Below, piece by piece: positions 23,716-34,620 of a DNA stretch of 64,000 nt (positions are counted from its first letter, which is position 1; each line of letters starts with the position of its first letter). The position numbers and the translations under genes are program-made. A model generated the notes under the pieces. The model had not been told where the DNA came from and did not search any database. It saw only the letters and a list, made by a program, of their open reading frames with translations. Origin of the DNA: Vitellaria paradoxa (lineage: Eukaryota > Streptophyta > Magnoliopsida > Ericales > Sapotaceae); assembly GCA_019916065.1 (NCBI GenBank), contig CM034242.1, positions 43,343,010-43,407,009 on the forward strand, given 5' to 3'.

Positions 23716-25020
23716 AAAAGACCCCTTGACCTTAAGGTTCGGGTGCTCGATTAGCAGCTTTTTGAGTGGCTCATACGTTGCTTCTTCGGCGGTTTGGCCA
23801 ACCCATTTTACCAAAGCCTCTTGGAACTGCCTCTTTCCCTGTCGACGGTCTCGGATCTCCAGTATGCACTCCGATTCCGGCACCAAATACCCGTTGTCAT
23901 CCATCAAGGGTAAATCAGTGATAGGTAACACTTCTTTCCTTATTTTTTCCTTAAGCTGTGAGACATGGAACACGGGATGGATTTGGCTTTGACTGGATAA
24001 CTCCAACTGGTACGCCACTGTTCCTATGACCTTGTTGATTTTATATGGTTCATAGTACCAAGGGGAAAGCTTCAAATTTCTCCTCTGTCTCATGGAGAGT
24101 TGCCTGTATGGTTGCAATTTGACATATACCCAATCCCCGATCTTAAATGTTCGTTCTTTACGGTGTTTGTCCACCTGCTGTTTCATCCTGTTTTGTGCTA
24201 CTCTTAAATGTTCTTGAAGTAGTTTATTAACCCTAGCATGTGCTTGCATTGTCTCACCCATTGCTGCGGCCTTAGACAACCCTGGAATATAATCCCTGAG
24301 CTTTGGTGGTGGAACTCCATATAAAGCTTCATAAGGGATTAGTTTCGTGGCTGAATGGTAGCTTGTATTGTAGCACCATTCGACCAGAAACAACCATGTG
24401 CACCACAACTTGGGAGTTTTTGAGGTAAAGCATCTTAAATAGGTCTCAACATACCTGATCGTTACTTTTGTCTGACCATCTGTTTGGGGATGGTAACTGG
24501 AACTGAAGTGTAATTTAGTCCCCATTAATTTGAACAACTTTTTCCAAAACATGCTTGTAAAAGAAAAATCTCTATCAGAAACATTTGAAACTGGCAGTCC
24601 ATGGAGCTTACAGATGTTTTCCATAAATATTTGAGCTAAGCCAGAAGTAGTGTAAGGATGACATACAGGGATAAAATGGGCATACTTGGATAATCTGTCG
24701 ATAATAACCCAAATAGTTGTAGCCCCTTTTGACTTTGGAAGCCCATCAACAAAATCCATAGAGATATCTGACCAGTTTTTTGTAGGTATAGGAAGGGGTT
24801 GAAGCAAACCTGGGGAAGAAGTTGTTTCATATTTGCATCTTTGGCACACTTCACACTCCTTAAGCCACTGTTTGACTTCAGATTTCATCTTGGGCCAATA
24901 GAACTCTTTCATAGCTTTCTGTAGAGTCTTCTGGTATCCTCCATGCCCAGCCATCGGTTCATTGTGCACATACTGGAGGATTTGCTGCTTGATGGATTGC
25001 ACATTAAGTACATACAACTT
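23702..25020 (-). pseudogene. Integrase with chromodomain, catalytic Glu replaced by Lys
   Basis: The longest open piece of the element. The N-terminal zinc-binding part has HNEPMAGH and CEVCQRCK. The core has SMDFVDGLP (first Asp) and SDRDFSFTS (second Asp). The third acidic residue should lie 35 residues after the second, in the motif GQTE; here it is GQTK, so the DDE triad is incomplete. The C-terminal part has a GPY/F-like module (VIGTVAYQLELP-like) and a chromodomain-like end (ILEIRDRRQG, ALVKWVGQ, EATYEPL). The frame stays open into the LTR and ends in the TRIM. Confidence 0.92.
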
Positions 25021-25023
25021 ATT

Positions 25024-25788
25024 CTAGTAAAATAACAATTCTTGTTTAAATGGGAACTTCTGCATGCCAATAATCTCCTGTTCCATCTTTTGCTTGATTG
25101 ACTGAACTTCTGTATCAGTTTTATAGGCTTGCTTAATTTCCGAGAAAAAAGTAGGATAGGGCTTGCTGATAGCTAAAGACAAAATAACTGCCTCTTCCTT
25201 TTCTTGAACCTCAGATTCATGGAGTCTAGAAAGGGCATCTGCCACGTTATTCTCTACACCCTTCTTGTATTCACTGTTGAAAGTGTAACCAATCAGTTTA
25301 ATCACCCATTTTTGCTACGTAGGGGTCCCAATCTTCTGCTCAAATAGATATTTAAGGTGATGGTGGTCGGTCTTGATAACAAAAGATTACCCCAACAAAT
25401 ATGGCCTCCATTTTTTAACTGCTTGCACTAAGGCAAATAACTCCTTTTCATACGTAGATAAGTACAGCAATTTCCCTTTCAAAGCCTGACTAAAGAAGGC
25501 TATTGGTCTTTTTTCCTACATCAAGACTGCCCCAATCCCTATCCTCGAAGCATCACATTCAATCACAAACACCTTTGAAAAATTGGGTAAAGCCAAAACA
25601 GGGGAATTAACCACTGCTAACTTCAATTCTTTAAAAGCCTTTTCTGCTAGCTCAGACTATTTAAAAGAATTCTTTTTTAATAATTCCGTCAAGGGTCTAG
25701 CAATCCCTCCATATCCCTTTATAAACCTTCTGTAGTACCCAGTGAGCTCCAAAAATCCTCTCAAGGATTTGATTGTTCTAGAGATCGG
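25024..25788 (-). pseudogene. RNase H domain, several stops
   Basis: Recognisable text includes [78 protein letters not shown] and NVADALSR. The acidic residues expected for RNase H (in CDAS, YEKE, TDHH) are readable, but stops occur at about 25788, 25663, 25516, 25392, 25318 and 25021. Confidence 0.88.
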
Positions 25789-26460
25789 TCACTCCACTTT
25801 TGCTTGGATTTTTCTAGGATCAACTTTAACCCTTTGTTTAGAAATGAGATGTCCCAAATAGTCCACCTCCAAATAGGCAAATTTACATTTTGTTTCTTTC
25901 GCATACAGCTTATTCTTCCGTAGAATTCCCAAAGCAATTTCTAGATGCTCCCAGTGTTCCTCCTCAGTCTTACTATATGTTAGTATATCATCAAAGAATA
26001 CTAATATAAACTTCCTCAAATAAGGCCTGAACATTTCATTCATCAAGCTTTGGAAGGTAGCTGGGGCATTAGTCAACCCAAAGGGCATGACTAAGAACTC
26101 ATAATGCCCAGCATGGATTCAAAAAGCAGTTTTCTCCTTATCCTCCTCAACCATTTTGATTTGATGATAACCTGACCTCAAATCTAGTTTAGAGAAGATA
26201 GTGGCCCCATGTAATTCATCCAACAACTCATCAACCACTAGAATAGGATATTTATCCTCAATGGTCACCTGGTTTAGGGCTTTGTAATCCACACACATCC
26301 TGCAAGTACCATCAGCATTCCTTACCAATATGACTGGAGATGAAAATGGAGATTGACTGGGTCTTATTAATCCAGAACTCAATAAGTCTTGAACAATCTT
26401 CTCTATCTCCTCCTTCTGGTAGTGTAGGTACCTATAGGGTCTAACTGATATAGGATTAGT
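25789..26460 (-). pseudogene. Reverse transcriptase domain, with one stop inside
   Basis: Conserved blocks in order: [53 protein letters not shown], then a TGA at 26121-26119, then [17 protein letters not shown], the catalytic box [10 protein letters not shown], and DYLGHLIS. The polymerase aspartates are present. The TGA sits where these elements usually have Arg, consistent with CGA to TGA at a methylated CpG. Confidence 0.92.
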
Positions 26461-26463
26461 TCA

Positions 26464-27120
26464 TTGTTGAAGGGTAATCCTATGCTCGTGACCCCTTATA
26501 AGTGGTAAGCCTTTAAGTTCCTGAAACACATCTGAGTATTTTTTTAATAATTCAGTCAACTTCTCCCTAGTTAATAAATTTCCTTTCTCAGCTTCTTCCA
26601 CTTCCTGTAGGTTGATGACCTGCAGCAACAGCCCCTTAAGTGGACTAGTCTTTAGCTTGTTAAACTCTACTTCTTCAACTATAGTTGTCTTCATTCCTAG
26701 CCCTTTCAAACAAACTGGTCTTTTTATGCTCTTAAATTCCATGGTTAACCTTTCAAAATCAAAGCAGATTGCCCCTAAGGTTCTCATCCAATGTATTCCT
26801 AATACCACATTACACCCCACCAAGGGTAACAACACAAAATCAATGGAGAAATTGTGACCCTGGATTGTGACCGAGACCCCTGGACTAGATCCCACACTTT
26901 CCACCCTCTCTCCATTGGCTACTTTTACTGATAGGGGAGTTCCCTTTTGTACTTTTAAGTGGCTAGTTTTAGCTATATTGGGGTCTATAAAATTATGCAT
27001 ACTACTAGAATCATTGAGTATGACCCACCTTTTTCCATTAATTACTCCAAACAACCTAAGAGTTTGGGGTTGAGGAGTACCTATAATTGCATGAAGAGTA
27101 ATCCCCATCTCTTGATCATG
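26464..27120 (-). pseudogene. Retroviral-type aspartic protease region, active site altered
   Basis: The region reads GITLHAIIGTPQPQTLRLFG, then VILNDSSSMHNFID, where these proteases normally have Asp-Ser/Thr-Gly. Here the Gly position is Ser, so the flap-side turn is damaged. VNVVLG-like text (GCNVVLGIHWMRTLG) and the linker to RT (KYSDVFQELKGLP) follow. A stop at 26461-26463 closes the frame just before the conserved PYRY start of the reverse transcriptase. Confidence 0.85.
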
Positions 27121-28225
27121 TTCCACAAGCTGTGTTTTTCGCTGGTTGAGCTTCACTCAACTCATCACAGGCTTCTTCAGTTCCCAACTCATGTTCTGGT
27201 TCAAAGAGAGTCTCCAATACAAATAACTTAGGGCTTTTACAATTATGATTTCTATTCCATTTCTCATCACAATGGAAACAAAGCCCCTTCGTTTTCCTGA
27301 CCTCCATTTCATCTGCACTTAGCTTCTTAATTGGCAATTTGTTAACTGCTAGGACTACCTGTTTACTACTAGAATCTCCTTTGGGTGGGGCCTTGGGAAC
27401 CTCCTTCCAGGGAGAGAATTTGGTTGGCCTGATAGGAATTGGGCTCTTGTTGTTGAGGATAGTGGTATTCACACTAATGTGCCTTGGCTGGACTCTTTTG
27501 GTGGCAGCCAAATTCTCTTCTTGTAGTCTAACTAAACCAAAGGTAGCAGTTAAGTCCTAGGGATTAAACATCCGTATAGCATATCTGATTTCCTCCTTTA
27601 AACTAGCTAAGAAGAAACTCAACTTGTGTTCTTCATTGAGGCCAGAAATTTTGTTGGTTATGGCTTCAAACCGTGATTTATAATCCTCCACCGTAGACCC
27701 CTATTTCAACTGTATTAATAGATCCATAGGATCCTCATATGGATTTTCACCAAATCGAGTCTATAAGGCCTTGGTAAATTCCCCCCAACTTCCAAGATTA
27801 CCAGAATTCGTCTGATCTTGAAACCATACTAATGCTTTGCCCTCAACATGCATAGAAGTAATCATAAACTTCTAAGATTCTGGTACTTCATAGTGAGTAA
27901 AAAATTGTGTGGCCTTATACACCCATTCACTTGGATTTGCCCCATTGAACTTGGGAAATTCCAATTTAATGGATCGGGCATGGATTCTCTGGAATGTGTG
28001 GTTACTGTTTCTACTATTATCCACATAGTTAACAGCTTGAGAATTACCTTCCTCTCCTTCGTTTCTGTTGCCTCCACTGCTACTGGAGAGTGTTGTGACA
28101 TGATGAGTGAGATCTACTATCCTTTGATCTTACTCCTCAAATTTCGCTTCGAAGAATTTCTGCATTCTGATTAGCTGATTCATCATCTTAGTTATCTATG
28201 CTGCCGACCTTGTATTCTCTGCCAT
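27116..28225 (-). pseudogene. Gag of the Gypsy element, interrupted
   Basis: The start codon at 28225 lies 17 bases past the LTR (frame MAENTRSAA) and meets a stop at once. Farther on, the same protein is readable in pieces: a capsid-like part with NPSEWVYKATQFFTHYEVP, then KALVWFQDQ and WGEFTKAL, and a basic C-terminal part with KGLCFHCDEKW...H.C, the Cys/His nucleic-acid-binding knuckle typical of these elements. At least five in-frame stops break it, most at positions where a Gln codon would fit. A frame change near 27120-27150 separates gag from protease. Confidence 0.85.
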
Positions 28226-28230
28226 TTCAA

Positions 28231-28242
28231 GCTCTGATACCA
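28231..28242 (-). other. Primer-binding site, initiator tRNA-Met type
   Basis: The minus strand reads TGGTATCAGAGC two bases after the 5' LTR end. This is the usual plant primer site complementary to the 3' end of initiator tRNA-Met. Confidence 0.93.
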
Positions 28243-28244
28243 AT

Positions 28245-29156
28245 TGATGTGAGTGCTTTCCGGTTTCCTTTGATTTTCTTATTTTTTTGTTGATGATTGA
28301 ATAGAGAAGAAGGAAAGAAGAAAGTTTGTTGAATCTAAAGAAAAAATAGAATGGATACTGAATTAAGGAATTAACCATTTCGAAGGTGGTGACCTCCCGT
28401 TACAACTGAAATTCTAACAAATTTCTCATGCTTTTCTACTTTTTACATACTTCTATTTATACCTGTATACAATGGGCATTATTGTCATAATACTACTTAT
28501 TATTGAGCTGGGCTAGGGTGTTTCTATTGCTGATTGGGTTACTCGTATTTGGTTTTGCAGGTGAGCAGATCCAAAGTAATGGGCCGAGTGATGAGGCTTA
28601 ACTAATTGGTGTGGGCTGGATTGGAACTGGGCCCTTGTGCTCTCACTTCAACCCGGCTGGAATCTGACCCACCCGTGCTTTTAAATTCTGTTGAATTGTC
28701 TTCAATGCCCCTTCTAGAATAAGGGTCATATGTATTGCCCCCATATGCCAGCTGCAACTGTCCCATCGATTATCCTTCAAGTCTCTCATCTGTCATTTTT
28801 ATATCTTGGATGATGCAATTCCTTTTAGTCGTTGGATCTCCAACTGTTGGAAGGTTGTGATTGAGCAATTTGTGGGTTTTATTCGGTCCACCCACTTGGC
28901 TCAAATGTGCAGCCATTTGACGGCCCACGTTGTTCCAGATGTACCAGCCCTCCATCTGTTCCCAAGGTGCACAATCGAGGTTAAGCTTTCCAAGCTTTGG
29001 CCTTTGGTTCCAGACAATGACGCTTTCGGGCTCACCATTACTCTTCCACTTCCTTTCCCCAATTAACATCCCCTGATCTTGTGTATCCCCCTTCTGCTCT
29101 CCCTTTCTTCTTTGCTGGATGTTTGCGTTGAGGTTCTGGAGGTTGGTGCTGTAACA
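28245..29156 (-). repeat. 5' LTR of the Gypsy element, uninterrupted
   Basis: 912 bp from TGATGTGAGTGC to GTGCTGTAACA in plus-strand reading. It aligns along its whole length with 20857-21749 plus 23676-23700, and so supplies the empty site for the TRIM insertion (CGTTGAGGTTCTGGAGG around 29126-29142). Confidence 0.95.
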
Positions 29157-29535
29157 TTATATATCGTGATCCCATCGTTCAATCCCTCATGCACGTGGAC
29201 AAAACCCCAAGGCTGTGTCTGGGAGTTTTAGCTTATTTATCTATTTTCTTTTGTGTCAAAAAGGGGAAGTTGCTACCAAAGGGTGAGTACAAGGAGCAGC
29301 ATCCCATTTTCTCGCATTTTCCTTTTGGGTGGCAACCGACAAATACGCTCTTCCACAAGAAGAGTCAAATAATAAAAATATGATACAAACTCTAGGCTAA
29401 TAGAACAAGTTAATAAAGTAACAAAGCTCTCTCAATGGGAGATTCTAATACCAGGAGTACTTGCACCGTATGTATTCCATCTTATCCCCCACGTAAATAT
29501 CAATGTGTTATTTGAGGGCAGAAGTTACTTTTTTA

Positions 29536-29698
29536 AGGGGGTGCTTTTTTGGTTGGTTAAAATTAATTAAAATTTATTAAATTTTATCAATTTTTTTATA
29601 TTTTCTTTTAATCAAATTTTATTACGTATCACTTTTACATCAAATTTTTATATTTTTATTGTACTTTTTGGCTAAATTTTTCCAACCAAACACCCCCT
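29536..29698. repeat. Tourist-like MITE, family A, inverted orientation
   Basis: Perfectly mirrored outer ends TTAAGGGGGTG and CACCCCCTTAA, so a TTA/TAA duplication is likely. Inner ends are TTTTTTGGTTGG and CCAACCAAACAC. The core CATATCACTTTTACATCAAATTT-like segment is the reverse of the copies at 803-952 and 59681-59838. Confidence 0.85.
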
Positions 29699-30169
29699 TA
29701 ACTTTAAATTTTTAAAATTAAATCTTATTCATTAATTAATGTAAAAGTGAAAATTGTATTTTTAAATTAAATAATCCAATCATTAATTAACAAATAAGAT
29801 TTAACTTTATTCCCTTTATCCTTCCTGTTAGTACTTTTGATAGAATAAGGGTGACAAAATGCGAATTTATAAGAATTGATTTCACCTACATCTTTTGTAA
29901 AGTGGTGTTCGGATGACTAGAAAAAAAAAATATTTGGTGTAAAAGTGACACGTGTCAAATTAATTAGAAAAAGTGGAAAGAAAGTTGATAATTTTTTATA
30001 ATTTTTAGTATATTTTCGTGTGCCAAAACTTGTGTATATATATATATATGTTAATTTCACAAATTTCATAATTGTGCATTTAGATTTTTTTAAATTTGTA
30101 TTATATTCACTAAGATTTTTGTTATATTTTTCATCCAAAAATAAATTTTGACCAATTCAATACTATTAA

Positions 30170-30480
30170 GAGCCCGTTTGGAAATATAATTTTGTACAAA
30201 AATCGACCAAAAGTTATAAAGTTGGCATTTGGCAAAACAGTAACTTTTGCTACTTTTTTACTGTATTACAATAGCTAACTCCACTTAAAAGGTACCAAAA
30301 TTTTTATTAAACACAAAAAAGTTACCAAATGTTGCAAAAAATTACTAAAAATTGTTAAAAGTTACTAAAATTTTTATCAAATATTCAAAAGTTACAAAAA
30401 GTTGTTAAAAATTACTATTTGTTTCACTAAACACACAAAATTATTAGAAGTTATGCCTCAAAATGCTCCCTAAATTACTT
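30170..30480. repeat. MITE with AAAAGTTAC internal motifs
   Basis: Starts GAGCCCGTTTGG and is full of repeated AAAGTTAC and AAATTACTAAAA units, ending near CAAAATGCTCCCTA. A relative in reverse lies at about 51585-51900 (GTAACTTTTG units, CAAACGGTGCC end). Confidence 0.5.
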
Positions 30481-31507
30481 TTATGCTCTTAGTATTGATT
30501 GAAAAAATATTTATATTATGATATGATGCATTTTTTTTATAAAATTATATTATGATTAATTTATTATTTTTTGTTAACCTTTTCCACATTAGTATTTTAA
30601 ATTATTATATTTCATATTAATATTTTAAATTTATGTAACTTTAGTAATTTTACATATATATAAATTATTACTTTTTTTCTATTAATATTCTAATAAATTA
30701 ACATGAAAAGAAGAAAATTATAGTTTTCTCAATTTCTTACACTTCCTTTACATTAGTATTGAATAATAATGAAAGAATCTTATTCTTAATTTTATTTTTT
30801 CATACATTTTTTTTAAATTAATAGTAATGGTGTAAAAGTAATTTTATAGTGATGAATTGGTCTTTCTCATCTCTCTCTTCCTCAAATCAAAACTGCATCA
30901 AAAGTTTCTTACAACAGTAAGGTCGAAACCATCATTGTAAGCCAACACTAGTTTAAAAAAAAAAAAAAAAAAGAGATAAGTAGTTTAATTTGATAACCAG
31001 AAATGTGATTAAATTTATTTGGGTCTACTACTTATTAACCCATGAATCAATTTGAAAACAAGTTAAGCAATAACAAGCATAATGAAATTTGAAGCACAAT
31101 AAAAAAAAATTAATAGAAAGCGAGTAAGAATGTATGATTGGACGTGCTTGAACGCTGAAGGCATGATTGAAGATGAGTCAAGCACTCGTCCTTTTTTCTC
31201 CCACCTCCATACTATAGTAATGCGAAATGAGGAATATGAGTATCGAGTTTTGTTAAGAAATAGTAAATGGTTTTGTTAAGAAATATTAAATTTAAATTTT
31301 AATATTTTTACGAAAGTATTAATATCCAAAATTTTATAAATCTATAAGAATCACTAAACCAACATGTCCAAAAAATTAAAATAAAACACCTACTCATAAG
31401 TGCTAAAACTTTCAACAAATTCACAAAAATATCTTAAAACTCAACGTTTAAAAATTTTGAACTTCCAAGCATAATTTAATGACCTGTATTTTAAAAACCT
31501 CAAAGCA

Positions 31508-32252
31508 GTGTTTGATTATGGGATAAAAAGAAGGAAATTAGATTAGCAGTCTAGAGGGACCTAAAATCCTTTGTTTGCGTTTGTAAAATGGCTATAGACT
31601 ACAAGTCTACTTTGGATAGTGTATCTCCAAAATGAGAAATATACAACATGATAGGGGTGGATTTACTTCCCGCCAAAATATAAATGTTCAAAATTATCTC
31701 CTGACATATCTAATGTCAAATCACATTTTTTATCCTACTTTCAGGCTGTTTGGATGTTAAAAAAAAAAAGTAAAAAACCTCAATTTTTGGTAATTTTTTG
31801 TGTGTGTTTTTAGTTACATTTTTTGTGTATTTAGTGGAATAAAGTGTAATTTTTAGCCATTTTTTGTAACTTTTAAGTATTTGATAAACTTTTTACTATA
31901 GCAAAGCAAAAAAATGGTAGCTGTTTGTGTGTTTAGTAAATTTTTTACTATAGTAGAGCAAAAAATAGAGCAAAAAATAGTAATTTTTGTGTGTTTGGAA
32001 AAACTTTTGGTTTTATTTTTTACTATAGCAAAACAAAAAAGTGAGAAAAATTTTGATTTTACCAAACGCACCAAAAGTTACAAAATGCAACTTTTGATAT
32101 TTTTTACAAGTTTATGAGCCTCCAAACTTATATTTATATCAATCACATCAACCAAAAATCTTAAAAATAAAAAAAATCTCACATACAAAATCAATCACAT
32201 ATTATATCTAATCCCATATACTCCTACCATCTAATCTCCCAAATCAAACATA
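31508..32252. repeat. MITE like 16021-16428, interrupted by another MITE
   Basis: The left part begins GTGTTTGATTATGGGATAAAAAG, the right part has TATTATATCTAATCCCATATAC and ends CCCAAATCAAACATA. Between them, about 31743-32128, is a T-rich element with GGCTGTTTGGATG and GAGCCTCCAAAC ends and repeated TTTTTACTATAG motifs. Confidence 0.55.
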
Positions 32253-32578
32253 AAATTTTTACTCTTAAGCACAACCTAAAACATTTCTTCCCGTATATCT
32301 TCACGTCTTCCGGCTCCGGCTCTTTTATGGACCAAACTAAGGGAGGATATTATGAAAAGTTATTCGCAGCAGTTATGGAATGGAATAATTTGCTGAGAAT
32401 TCATTGCTTTCAATAAAGACTCTTAGAATTACGTGGGAGCAATTCCTTTATTTTTTTGTCTTTTCATTTATAAGCCAACGGCTAGTCCTGAAACTTGTAC
32501 GCCAATTGGCTATTTAAAACTTAGGATGCATGAATAACAGTATGCAAGAATTTCTATTCAACTCTGGTTGAGTTGAGG

Positions 32579-32727
32579 ATGCGTTTGAAATGATAAAAAA
32601 TAAGGTAAATTGAGATAATTTATAAAATTATAATTCGTGTAATCAAATGAAAAAATAAATAATTTTTAAAAATTTTTAAAAATTTTTAAAATTTTTAAAC
32701 TTTTTCAAGTAAACCAAACACACCTTA
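32579..32727. repeat. MITE family B copy
   Basis: From GGATGCGTTTGAAATGATAAAA to AACCAAACACACCTT, with the core ATAATTCGTGTAATCAAATG and repeated AAATTTTTAAA. Relatives: 1-122, 10840-10987, about 34745-34900, 53196-53338 and 55790-55922. Confidence 0.65.
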
Positions 32728-32859
32728 AGATCGCTTGGAGCACCTCGAATAGCTCGTCTTTCAAAATAGATAAACCTAGGAAGCTTGACCCTTGGGCTTT
32801 CCCGATAAACGAAGCCATCGCACGTTCCGTCTCAAAGCAACACAGCAGACTCCGACTTT

Positions 32860-33036
32860 ATCCATTATAGAAAGCTCTGGCGATGCATTGATGATCGTTG
32901 AGTTGAGTTTGCAGTCTAAAACTTCTTCTCGATCTCAGTCTCTCTATACCGCTTAGCTTCGCCACCACTGCCGCCGTTGCGGGAAAAGGAGAAGCCAGCG
33001 GTTCCCCTCTCGATCTCCCTCTCTCAATGCCTTTCT

Positions 33037-33080
<44 letters not shown>

Positions 33081-33669
33081 CGCTTATCTGCAATGAGGTC
33101 GCATAAGAGGATGCGCGCTCAGGATCATGTGGTACTGTTGACGAGAACATCCATTTTAGCTCTGTGTACGCAAAATGTGATTGCCAATGTTTTTGATTCT
33201 TGGAACTTGAGAGCAAAACTCCAGACGAACTTCTTCGTAGTTCAAAATCAAACTAGCGGTGTCGGTGCCTACAATTTGGTAATAAAATTGACGTGGTTTG
33301 TTTGACTGTTACATTCCAAGTCAAGGAATAGGAAGACTTGGGGGATTACATGTGAGTGATTAATTTTTGAGTCTGAACAACCAGTCAAAATATGTTTGTG
33401 CAGAATATATTTAATCCCGCCCTCCTAGTCTGATCTCCCTCTCTCACTCGTTATCTCGGTCCATCTCTACCTCCTATCTTCATCACCGCTGCTGCTCCCC
33501 CACTCAGTGCATCTACCACCCAAGAAAAGGAGAAGCCTGCAGTTCCCCTCTCGATCTCCCTCTGGTCTCTCTCTACGCTTATCTTCACCACCACGACGCC
33601 ACCATCACCGCTGCTCCCCCACGCGGCCCCGCCGCTGTTCCCGTTTGATCTCCCTCGCCCAGTGCAACA
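32860..33669 (+). promoter_or_regulatory. CT-rich GC island, possible promoter and 5' UTR of HPPK-DHPS
   Basis: A sharp rise in GC within AT-rich DNA. It has a CT microsatellite at 33040-33078 and two diverged copies of one block (AGGAGAAGCC followed by GGTTCCCCTCTCGATCTCCC at about 32978-33020, and a copy at about 33530-33566). The second copy ends in a good splice donor, GCAACAG/GTAATAAAG at 33669/33670. This looks like a plant 5' UTR exon feeding a long UTR intron. A candidate acceptor, TATTTGTAG at about 37342, lies before the HPPK-DHPS start. The link is my inference; no transcript evidence is available. Confidence 0.4.
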
Positions 33670-34019
33670 GGTAATAAAGCCCCAGTATTCGTGTCTTTAC
33701 TGATTAATTTAGGGTCCGTCGTTTAGGTTGCTAAAAATTATTAGAAGATTTTAAAAATTTTTAAAAATTTTTAATAATTATTTATTGTTTATCTCATGGT
33801 ATGAATTTTGAATCGACTGTTTGAATATGTTTGAAGTTGTATAAAATTATATAAAATTATAAAAGTTAATATCTCGTGTTTTGTGTAATGAGTAAAAAAT
33901 TTAAATTTTACAGTCTCGATTTATAAAATTTTGTATTATTTTATTTAATGCCAAACGTTATTTTTATCTCTTTTATTCTTGTGCAAATTTGGTTGTATGT
34001 TTTTGAGCTTCAATTTTCG

Positions 34020-34620
34020 ATGGTGCATATGAAGTGATAAAAAAATAAAGAAAAATAAATGAGATAAAATGTGATTTGAAGTAAAGAATGGTGTTTAATA
34101 TTTTTTTAAATCATTTTTTTTAGATGAATAAAGTCAAAACCGTTAGAACAGTTTTTCAAATCTGTTCTAACGGATTCAAAAAATCACTATTCAATATTTT
34201 GCACAATAGTTCTACTCTATGTTGACAATGGTAAACCGTTAGAATGATTTTCTAAATCTGTTCTAATGGATTCAAAAAGTCTCGCACATCACAAAAACTG
34301 CATATCGCAAAAACCGTTAGAACGGTTTTTCAAATCCGTTCTAATAAATTCCAAAAAATCATATAAAATCGTGATAGTAATACTCGTTAAAAAACTTTTT
34401 AATTCCAAAAATATGATTGTCAAAAAAATTTATGTATTCAGTTAATCTCTTTCTGTATTTTTTGATTTTTTTAGCAAAATATTAAAATTTTTTAAAATCA
34501 ATGAAAGTAATAATATGTAAATCTATAATAGGAAATTTTAGTAATTTATAAAAATTATTGAAGAGTTATTTTATTTTATTCTATTTTTTTTTATTTGTTG
34601 GCACTCCAAACCGCTACCCA
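34020..34620. repeat. About 600 bp MITE-like element with three CCGTTAGAACGG hairpin units
   Basis: Outer parts AAGTGATAAAAAAATAAAG and GGCACTCCAAACC resemble family B ends. Inside, AACCGTTAGAAC followed by TTTTCAAATCTGTTCTAA repeats three times (about 34138-34182, 34231-34272, 34312-34354). The same kind of unit, with CCC instead of TAA, is in the elements at 42331-42693 and 53341-53700, and traces occur at about 35100-35200. Confidence 0.55.

Larger units (their letters stand above)
20857..29156 (-). mobile_element. Ty3/Gypsy chromovirus, complete but decayed, with a nested TRIM
   Basis: A full LTR retrotransposon in minus orientation, with LTRs at 28245-29156 and 20857-23700 (the latter split). 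TTATA flanks both sides (20852-20856 and 29157-29161), so it is a single insertion. Reading on the minus strand: 5' LTR, primer site complementary to initiator tRNA-Met, gag, protease, reverse transcriptase, RNase H, integrase with C-terminal chromodomain, polypurine tract, 3' LTR. Without the TRIM and its duplicated 5 bp it is about 6.37 kb. The order RT-RH-IN and the chromodomain place it in the chromoviruses; a Reina-like lineage is my guess from the integrase. The two LTRs differ visibly throughout, so the insertion is not recent. Many stops and changed catalytic residues make it non-autonomous today. Confidence 0.95.

Noticed and set aside
21914..23754. Many overlapping ORFs on both strands of the TRIM array
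   Set aside because: They repeat because the LTR units repeat. TRIMs encode no protein, and the frames show no domain.
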